Below are positions 5,513 through 10,063 of a DNA stretch of 10,063 nucleotides, piece after piece; the first letter of the stretch is position 1; the number at the start of each line of letters is the position of its first letter. This DNA comes from JALYIM01 sp040003205 (GTDB lineage: Bacteria > Acidobacteriota > Terriglobia > Terriglobales > Acidobacteriaceae). Both the position numbers and the translations under genes were made by a program. The stretch spans positions 1 through 10,063 of the forward strand of contig JBDUDA010000104.1 in NCBI GenBank assembly GCA_040003205.1, written 5' to 3'. The notes beneath the pieces were generated by a model. It saw nothing but the letters and a program-made list of their open reading frames with translations. It made no database searches and was not told the origin of the DNA.

Positions 5513-7096
5513 ATGCCGGTTTCGTCTTTAAGTCTTGCGCCCCGCGTCGGTTTCAGCCTCAATCAGCCACCCCTAGAGTTTGATCCTGGCCGAGACTTGC
5601 CGGAAGGCTTTTACGAGTTTTTTCTGTCTCTACACCAGCGCTTCACTCCCTGGCAGCAACGCCTTCTAGAAGACAGAAAGCGCGTGCTGGCAGACTCGCA
5701 TGAGGATCTGAAGCCCACGAATCGATTTCCAGGGGTGCAGATTCGTAACGGGTGGCAGATCGAGCTTCCGCACTGGTGCCAGGACCAGCGCAATCAGATG
5801 ACAGGCCCGGCCGACGAAGCCGAACTGGTAGTCAAAATGCTGAATTCCGGGGCCCCTGGCGTCATGCTTGACCTTGAAGACTCCATGGTCAACGAATGGG
5901 AACACCAGCGGTTGGGACGCGCAAACATCATGGGCGCGCTGCGTGGAACTCTGACTTACTTGGACAAAAAACGCGACAAGGTCGTCGGAATCAAACCCAG
6001 CCCAGCGGTGATTTGGATCAGGCCTCGCGGACTCCACATTCATCAAGGTGGGGTTATCAGTGGAGATTTCACCTCTGCCTCGCTCCTCGATGTGGCCAGC
6101 ATCGCTTTTGAGATTGATCCCGCCGAGTTAAAGACGCCACTTTCTTTCTACATTCCAAAGTCGGAGTCAGCTGAAGAAGCGCTCTGGTGGCGCGATCTGT
6201 TCGAGACGATTGCCGAACTCCGCGGATGGCCGCGCGCCTACATCAAGTGCATGGCGCTGGTCGAATCTCATCCCATGGCATTTCAGATGGAAGAATTTCT
6301 TTACAACTTGCGCGACCACATCCTCGGACTGAATCTGGGACGATGGGACTACATGGCGAGTTTGATTCACTTTAACTTGAACGATCCGGAATGGGTGCTG
6401 CCTGACCGCAACACGATTCCTCACAATGTCCCGTTCTTCCAGAACTTGCGCGAGTTGCTGCCCGAGATTTGCCACAAACGCGGCGCGCTCGCCATCGGAG
6501 GCATGACTGCCCTTTATCCCAGCCGGACCGATTCCGAGCTGAATGCGCGGGCTCTTACATCACTAGAGAAAGACAAAAAGAACGAAGCGAATTGTGGAAT
6601 GGACGGAGCCTGGACAGGACATCCTGACCAGAACCAGATTGCGCTAGATCAATTTCCTGTTCCAAATCAACTTCGCGCTCGCCAACCGCATGCGGAGCGT
6701 TACCCAGATCTGCGCCCTTCGCCTAAAAATGTTGGCGAGCGCACGCTGGAGGGAACTCGTGCAGCGATTAAAACTGTCATCCGCTATCGCAACGGCGTTT
6801 TGAACGGAAAAGGCGCGAGTCTGTTGGATGGATACATGGAAGACCTCGCAACAGACCGTATCTACCGCCTAATGATTGCGCAGCGCATGCAACACAGTGC
6901 GTTTGTCCCAATACTAGATGCGTCAGGAAAACCCGTGCCGCACACTCAGGCCCTGATAAGTCAACTGTTCGATGAAGAGCTGGCGACGCTATTGGGAAAT
7001 TCCAGCCGGTCTGATATCGGTACAGACGAAACCTTTCGTGAAGCCAGAAAGATTAGCGAAGCGATGATTCTCAGCGAAGAAATTGATCCAAGTTGA
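5513..7096 (+). CDS. aceB: Malate synthase (divergent, A-type length)
   Basis: It condenses glyoxylate with acetyl-CoA to malate in the cytosol, the second step of the glyoxylate shunt. A GGGGGAG nine bases before the ATG supports the start. The 527 residues match the length of malate synthase A. Family marks are TGPADEAEL near 97, NSGAPGVMLDLEDS at 111-124, RPRGLH at 170-175, an ES...FQMEEFLYNLRDH block at 251-269, GRWDY at 276-280, CHKRGALAIGGM at 320-331, GMDGAWTGHP at 362-371 and YMEDLATDRI at 441-450. By position, Arg172, Glu251, Asp279 and Asp444 are the likely catalytic and Mg-binding residues. Several normally strict motifs differ: DQRNQMTGP in place of DRRVEITGP, and GMDGAWTGHP in place of a GHDGTWVAHP-like block (comparison from memory). 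It is followed 51 bp later by isocitrate lyase. A divergent paralogue with changed substrate is a smaller possibility. Confidence 0.88.
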   Translation: MPVSSLSLAPRVGFSLNQPPLEFDPGRDLPEGFYEFFLSLHQRFTPWQQRLLEDRKRVLADSHEDLKPTNRFPGVQIRNGWQIELPHWCQDQRNQMTGPADEAELVVKMLNSGAPGVMLDLEDSMVNEWEHQRLGRANIMGALRGTLTYLDKKRDKVVGIKPSPAVIWIRPRGLHIHQGGVISGDFTSASLLDVASIAFEIDPAELKTPLSFYIPKSESAEEALWWRDLFETIAELRGWPRAYIKCMALVESHPMAFQMEEFLYNLRDHILGLNLGRWDYMASLIHFNLNDPEWVLPDRNTIPHNVPFFQNLRELLPEICHKRGALAIGGMTALYPSRTDSELNARALTSLEKDKKNEANCGMDGAWTGHPDQNQIALDQFPVPNQLRARQPHAERYPDLRPSPKNVGERTLEGTRAAIKTVIRYRNGVLNGKGASLLDGYMEDLATDRIYRLMIAQRMQHSAFVPILDASGKPVPHTQALISQLFDEELATLLGNSSRSDIGTDETFREARKISEAMILSEEIDPS

Positions 7097-7135
7097 TTCG
7101 AAATTCGTGGGCAGAAATTTGTTTTTAAGCTTATC

Positions 7136-7142
7136 GGAGGAG
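7136..7142 (+). promoter_or_regulatory. Ribosome binding site that decides the isocitrate lyase start
   Basis: GGAGGAG lies five bases before the ATG at 7148. An in-frame GTG at 7142 overlaps this site itself and so cannot be served by it; the ATG is therefore preferred. Confidence 0.7.
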
Positions 7143-7147
7143 TGGCA

Positions 7148-8494
7148 ATGAAAAACAATGGTAACGGAACCAATGGAAACGGACACCACACAGCCGGTCT
7201 CAATGGCAACGGCTCCTCCGCAAAAATAAAGGGCGAACAGGGGTCGCGCTGGGAGGGAATCATGCGCCCTTACAGCGGTGAAGACGTCGAACGCCTGCGC
7301 GGTAGCATGCGAATTGAATACACCCTTGCCCGCCATGGCGCGGAGCGGCTCTGGGATCTGCTCCACAGTGAGAACTATGTCGCTGCATTAGGCGCCATGA
7401 CCGGAAACCAGGCCATCCAGCAGATCAGAGCGGGGCTCTCCGCTATTTACGTCAGCGGATGGCAAGTGGCGGCAGACGCCAACGGCGCGGGGCAAATGTA
7501 TCCCGACCAAAGTCTCTATCCAGCGGACAGCGTGCCGAACCTTGTGCGCAAAATCAATCAGGCGCTTGTGAGAGCAGATCAAATTCATCATGCGGAATCC
7601 GACGAAGAGATTCACTGGTTCGCGCCCCTGATCGCCGATGCGGAAGCCGGCTTCGGCGGCAACCTCAATGCCTTTGAGTTGATGAAGGCCATGATTGAGG
7701 CGGGGGCAGCCTGCGTTCATTTCGAAGACCAGCTCTCTTCTGCAAAGAAATGCGGACATCTGGGAGGAAAGGTGCTCGTCCCCACAGTGGAAGCAATCCA
7801 GAAATTGGTGGCGGCCCGGCTTGCTGCCGACGTGCTCGGCGTGCCGACGCTGATCATGGCCCGTACGGACGCAGATAGCGCGCAACTGCTCACCACAGAT
7901 GTGGATCCGCGAGACCGCGAATTCATTACTGGTGAAAGGACTGCCGAAGGCTTCTTCCGCATTCGCGGAGGAGTGCAGGCCTCCATTGCTCGTGCGTTGG
8001 CTTACGCACCCTACGCTGACATAATTTGGTGCGAGACTTCAGAACCGAACCTCGAAGATGCGCGAGAATTTGCCGAGGCAGTGCATGCGCAGTATCCCGG
8101 TAAGCTGCTGGCCTACAACTGTTCTCCCTCTTTCAACTGGAAAAAGAAGCTGGACGACGAAACCATCGCAAAATTTCAGGTTGAATTAGGACGGATGGGA
8201 TACAAGTTCCAATTCGTCACTCTCGCCGGGTTTCACGCGCTGAACCTCAGCATGTTCGAGCTGGCGCGAAAATACAAAGTCTCCGGCATGGCGGCGTATT
8301 CCGAACTTCAGCAAAAAGAATTCGCCAGCGAGCAGCAACATGGATACGAAGCGGTAAAGCACCAGCGTTTCGTTGGGACAGGCTACTTCGACGCTGTGAC
8401 GCAGGTTATCGCCGGAGGAGCTTCGTCCACCACAGCACTGGCGGGATCCACCGAGGCAGAGCAGTTCGCTGGCGAGCCTGCTGTGCACGCTTAA
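7148..8494 (+). CDS. aceA: Isocitrate lyase
   Basis: It cleaves isocitrate to glyoxylate and succinate, the first step of the glyoxylate shunt, in the cytosol. The 448-residue product has the full signature: SGWQVAADAN at 103-112, YPADSVP at 124-130, DAEAGFGG at 164-171, HFEDQ at 191-195, the catalytic loop KKCGHLGGK at 200-208 (Cys202), ARTDAD at 238-243, the ETSEP region at 296-300 and NCSPSFNW at 324-331. These support an active isocitrate lyase more than a methylisocitrate lyase, whose loop reads KRCGH. Residues 3-24 are an unusual Asn/Gly-rich, low-complexity extension not found in E. coli AceA. It sits 51 bp after malate synthase and is probably co-transcribed with it from the LysR-facing promoter. 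No gene for isocitrate dehydrogenase kinase/phosphatase is present nearby. Confidence 0.96.
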   Translation: MKNNGNGTNGNGHHTAGLNGNGSSAKIKGEQGSRWEGIMRPYSGEDVERLRGSMRIEYTLARHGAERLWDLLHSENYVAALGAMTGNQAIQQIRAGLSAIYVSGWQVAADANGAGQMYPDQSLYPADSVPNLVRKINQALVRADQIHHAESDEEIHWFAPLIADAEAGFGGNLNAFELMKAMIEAGAACVHFEDQLSSAKKCGHLGGKVLVPTVEAIQKLVAARLAADVLGVPTLIMARTDADSAQLLTTDVDPRDREFITGERTAEGFFRIRGGVQASIARALAYAPYADIIWCETSEPNLEDAREFAEAVHAQYPGKLLAYNCSPSFNWKKKLDDETIAKFQVELGRMGYKFQFVTLAGFHALNLSMFELARKYKVSGMAAYSELQQKEFASEQQHGYEAVKHQRFVGTGYFDAVTQVIAGGASSTTALAGSTEAEQFAGEPAVHA

Positions 8495-8522
8495 GCGTCG
8501 CGAACTTACATCCCTCCACCTC

Positions 8523-8549
8523 TCCACCATTCCGCCCTTCCACCATTCC
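8523..8549. repeat. Short pyrimidine-rich direct repeat
   Basis: TCCACCATTCC occurs at 8523-8533 and again at 8539-8549, in a C/T-rich stretch just after the isocitrate lyase stop. It may be a slippage product or the start of the repeat-rich spacer. No function can be given. Confidence 0.5.
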
Positions 8550-8562
8550 TAACCCCCAACCG

Positions 8563-8709
8563 TGTCATCCTGAGCAAAGCAATCCGACTCGCATGCGAGT
8601 CGGATTGCTGCCGTCGAAGGATCCCTATCAGCTTAAGCGGCGGTGGTGTAGAGATGTTTCGACTCCCTCCTCCTTCGCTTCGCGAACAACTCTCTCGCTC
8701 AACATGACA
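8563..8709. repeat. MITE-like dispersed element with imperfect terminal inverted repeats
   Basis: TGTCATCCTGAGC (8563-8575) and GCTCAACATGACA (8697-8709) are inverted copies matching at 11 of 13 positions, bounding about 147 bp with no convincing gene. Internal marks are a 32-bp perfect palindrome, a TCGAAGGATCC block (8614-8624) and a CTCCTTCGCTTCGCG stretch (8669-8683). Units of the GTCATCCTGAGC...GAAGGATC type are familiar to me from intergenic regions of Acidobacteriota, but copy number cannot be judged from one window. It lies between convergent genes, where such elements are best tolerated. Boundaries are approximate; no target-site duplication is evident. Confidence 0.55.
8578..8609. 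repeat. 32-bp perfect palindrome
   Basis: The half-site AGCAATCCGACTCGCA is followed directly by its exact reverse complement, with no spacer. As RNA or extruded DNA it gives a hairpin of about 14 bp with a 4-nt loop, on either strand. It sits inside the left part of the MITE-like element, 84 bp after the isocitrate lyase stop. It could help end transcription or protect the mRNA 3' end, though no T-run follows. The symmetry is seen directly; the role is inferred. Confidence 0.8.
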
Positions 8710-8805
8710 GGAACAAAAGCATGGCAAGAATAAAAGCAAGACGAGGAATAAGAGCATGACAGGAACAAAAACATGCGAGGAATAAAAGCATGACAAAAAC
8801 AAATC
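8704..8805. repeat. 17-bp tandem repeat, about six diverged copies
   Basis: Units begin at 8704, 8721, 8738, 8756, 8773 and 8790, with lengths 17, 17, 18, 17, 17 and 16. The consensus is close to ATGACAGGAAYAAAAGC. The first unit overlaps the right inverted repeat of the MITE-like element and shares its ATGACA end, so the array may have grown by slippage from that end. The - strand reads as an artificial hydrophobic protein because of the repeat; that frame is not called as a gene. Confidence 0.8.
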
Positions 8806-8868
8806 AGGAAGAGAACAGAGCAAGAGTGAGCGAAAACAGAATGCAGAGCTCGATGTGGTTTGTGGTGG

Positions 8869-8888
8869 CGCAGCGCTTCAGCGCTGCG
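8869..8888. repeat. Short palindromic unit 1
   Basis: CGCAGCGCT and AGCGCTGCG are perfect 9-bp arms around TC. It could form a stable hairpin downstream of both convergent genes. Together with the unit at 8909-8920 it resembles REP-like palindromes seen in Acidobacteriota spacers (from memory). Confidence 0.55.
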
Positions 8889-8908
8889 ATTCAAAGCTCA
8901 GGGCTCGA

Positions 8909-8920
8909 CGGCTTTAGCCG
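8909..8920. repeat. Short palindromic unit 2, near the glk 3' end
   Basis: CGGC and GCCG flank TTTA, 15 bp beyond the glk stop on the - strand. A weak hairpin with a 4-nt loop is possible. It may be part of one dispersed repeat with the 8869-8888 unit, joined by the AAAGCTCAGGGCTCGA linker. Too short for firm function. Confidence 0.4.
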
Positions 8921-8934
8921 CTGAGGTACGCAAC

Positions 8935-9939
8935 TTAACTGCGGTCCAGATTCCGAAATGCTTTTTGCACTAACGTATAGCGCGCCGCGCCCATCAGTCC
9001 GGCATCGTCATTCAGCACAATCTTGACAGGCATTTCTTTCAGCAGTGGCAGCATGCGTCCCTTATCGAAGAATGCATTCATAAAAAGAGGGTCCTTCATC
9101 TTTGACAGGTTTTTAGCGGCAATACTTCCTCCAATGAAAATCCCTCCGGTAGACATGAAATTCAAAGCGCAGTTGCCAGTTTCGGCCCCATAAATTGTCA
9201 CAAAGATTGACATCGCTTGTTCGCAAATCGAAGCTTTGGTTTCTGCCGCCAGTTTAGAAATCAAGGCCGGAGGATCCGGCGCTTCGCTCATTTGCTTTTT
9301 GAGCCACTCCGGCTCTTCTGCCTTTTTGCTATCACGAAGAAAGTCGTAAATATTTTTGATTCCCGGCCCCGAGAGAATTCGTTCGCAGCTCACGCGCTTG
9401 TATTTCTTTTGCAGGTAGCTCAGCAGCTCCATTTCCATCGCACTTTTGGGAGCGAAATCGGAGTGCCCACCCTCGCATGCAAAAGGATGGTGACGGAATC
9501 CGTCCCAGTAGAGCCCCGCGACTCCCAGCCCCGTGCGCGCGGAAATCACTGCCCGGTTTCCCTCAGCGTCCTCCGAGCCCTCGCTCAACGTGACAAAATC
9601 CTTAGATTCGAGCGCGTCAATTCCATAGGCATAGGCCTCAAGATCGTTGAGTAGGCCTACCCAAGAGAGTTTCAGTTGTTGCGCGAGTTCCTTTGAGTTG
9701 ATGGTCCAGGGCAAATTTGAGATTTTGCTCTGTCCGTTGCGTACCGGTCCCGCGACCCCGAAGCATGCGCTGTGTACCGGAATCCCTTCGCTAGTAATGA
9801 ACGTCGCAATGACGTCAGCCAGACTATTGTGTTCCTGGCTGGGATAAAGTTTTTCGACTACACAGCTCAACTTGTTGCCTGCAACCTCGAATGCTGCCAG
9901 CCGTATGCGAGTGCCGCCGATCTCTCCCGCGAGAATCAT
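8935..9939 (-). CDS. glk: Glucokinase
   Basis: It phosphorylates glucose with ATP to glucose-6-phosphate in the cytosol. The 334-residue product belongs to the bacterial Glk family: phosphate-binding GEIGGTRIRL at 5-14, LND with the likely catalytic Asp99, the glucose-binding EGGHSDFAP block at 156-164, CERILSGPGIKNIYDFL at 185-201, GGIFIGGSIA at 265-274, DKGRM at 292-296 and NDDAGLMGAA at 310-319. The ATP-loop motif, usually GTGLG, reads ARTGLG (Arg135). The ATG at 9939 is chosen over the one at 9957 because GGAGG lies 11 bases before it and because it overlaps the zwf stop as ATGA, a common coupling arrangement; the E. coli protein also has a short N-terminus. It is the downstream partner of zwf, giving glucose entry into the pentose phosphate or Entner-Doudoroff route. 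Confidence 0.93.
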   Translation of the reverse strand: MILAGEIGGTRIRLAAFEVAGNKLSCVVEKLYPSQEHNSLADVIATFITSEGIPVHSACFGVAGPVRNGQSKISNLPWTINSKELAQQLKLSWVGLLNDLEAYAYGIDALESKDFVTLSEGSEDAEGNRAVISARTGLGVAGLYWDGFRHHPFACEGGHSDFAPKSAMEMELLSYLQKKYKRVSCERILSGPGIKNIYDFLRDSKKAEEPEWLKKQMSEAPDPPALISKLAAETKASICEQAMSIFVTIYGAETGNCALNFMSTGGIFIGGSIAAKNLSKMKDPLFMNAFFDKGRMLPLLKEMPVKIVLNDDAGLMGAARYTLVQKAFRNLDRS

Positions 9940-10063
9940 GGCTCGATTTTCCTCCATTGCCGCTGGTCATTTCCCAGCAGTTCGTCCGCCTCTTTTGGCC
10001 CCCAGGAACCGGCCGCATAATTTGGAAACCTGCGCGGCGGCAGGGCTTTCCAGACATCCAGCA
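9936..10063 (-). CDS. zwf: Glucose-6-phosphate dehydrogenase, C-terminal end (gene runs off the window)
   Basis: Reading the - strand inward from the right edge gives 41 residues and a TGA at 9938-9936. The segment NYAAGSWGPKEADELL followed by a NDQRQWRK ending is the characteristic C-terminus of glucose-6-phosphate 1-dehydrogenase, which oxidises glucose-6-phosphate to 6-phosphogluconolactone with NADP. The start and catalytic part lie beyond 10063. The stop overlaps the glk ATG by four bases (ATGA), so glk is translationally coupled to zwf. The family call rests on a short but distinctive end and on the glk context. Confidence 0.85.
   Translation of the reverse strand, partial: LDVWKALPPRRFPNYAAGSWGPKEADELLGNDQRQWRKIEP
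9951..9955 (-). promoter_or_regulatory. Ribosome binding site that decides the glk start
   Basis: GGAGG on the - strand ends 11 bases before the ATG at 9939 and lies within the last codons of zwf. The alternative ATG at 9957 overlaps this site and has no good purine-rich site of its own. Confidence 0.6.

Noticed and set aside
5380..5583. A 67-residue + strand frame before aceB
   Set aside because: It crosses the regulatory dyads and the leader hairpin, overlaps the aceB start in another frame, and shows no domain features.
5575..5590. Start of a 16S rRNA gene, because of the AGAGTTTGATCCTGGC match
   Set aside because: The following bases do not continue as 16S rRNA, and the stretch lies in frame within a long, well-supported malate synthase gene.
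7142..7147. GTG start for isocitrate lyase at 7142
   Set aside because: It overlaps the GGAGGAG ribosome binding site, which is well placed for the ATG at 7148.
8704..8805. CRISPR array
   Set aside because: Repeats are 17 bp, diverged and directly adjacent, with no unique spacers and no cas genes nearby.
8506..8894. Overlapping - strand frames coding hydrophobic Phe/Leu/Cys-rich proteins of 105 and 88 residues
   Set aside because: Their composition is produced by the 17-bp tandem repeat and the MITE-like element; the same repeat reads similarly in two frames, and there is no family resemblance.
9940..9957. Glucokinase start at 9957
   Set aside because: That ATG lies over the best ribosome binding site, and the added residues are outside the conserved family start.

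Overview
The window most likely comes from an Acidobacteriota chromosome, of the soil Terriglobia/Koribacter type. This is inferred from the style of the intergenic repeats, the gene pairings (a Met-rich copper oxidase followed by a TolC-like gene; zwf overlapping glk) and the protein sequences. No marker gene is present to prove it. Gene density is ordinary, and no phage, CRISPR array, transposase, tRNA or rRNA gene was found.

Layout. Bases 1-678 hold the 3' part of a YedA-like EamA/DMT transporter, followed by a 63-bp imperfect inverted repeat (681-743). Bases 746-4063 form a probable copper-handling cluster on the + strand. It consists of a small exported protein with a Met/His cluster and six Cys, a Tat-exported two-domain multicopper oxidase with a long Met/His-bearing tail, and a TolC/CusC-like outer-membrane protein that overlaps the oxidase gene by 8 bp. 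No RND pump or adaptor gene follows it. Bases 4064-4328 separate convergent genes and contain a possible small, very acidic ORF on the - strand.

A LysR-type regulator (4329-5261, -) is divergent from a glyoxylate-shunt pair: a divergent malate synthase (5513-7096) and isocitrate lyase (7148-8494). The 251-bp divergent region holds two dyads, one with LysR-box geometry, and a leader hairpin. The simplest reading is a LysR-controlled aceBA operon that lets acetyl units be built into C4 acids.

Bases 8495-8934 form a repeat-rich spacer between convergent genes. It holds a MITE-like element of about 147 bp with a 32-bp perfect palindrome inside it, a 17-bp minisatellite that starts at the element's end, and two short palindromes. 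The window closes with glk and the 3' end of zwf, both on the - strand and joined by a 4-bp ATGA overlap. Together these feed glucose into glucose-6-phosphate and 6-phosphogluconolactone. The zwf end has no start codon inside the window and was found by reading past the glk start.

No clearly new multi-gene system is visible. The items most worth a second look are the two-domain oxidase with its tail and small partner, the divergent malate synthase under a neighbouring LysR gene, and the composite repeat at 8563-8805.
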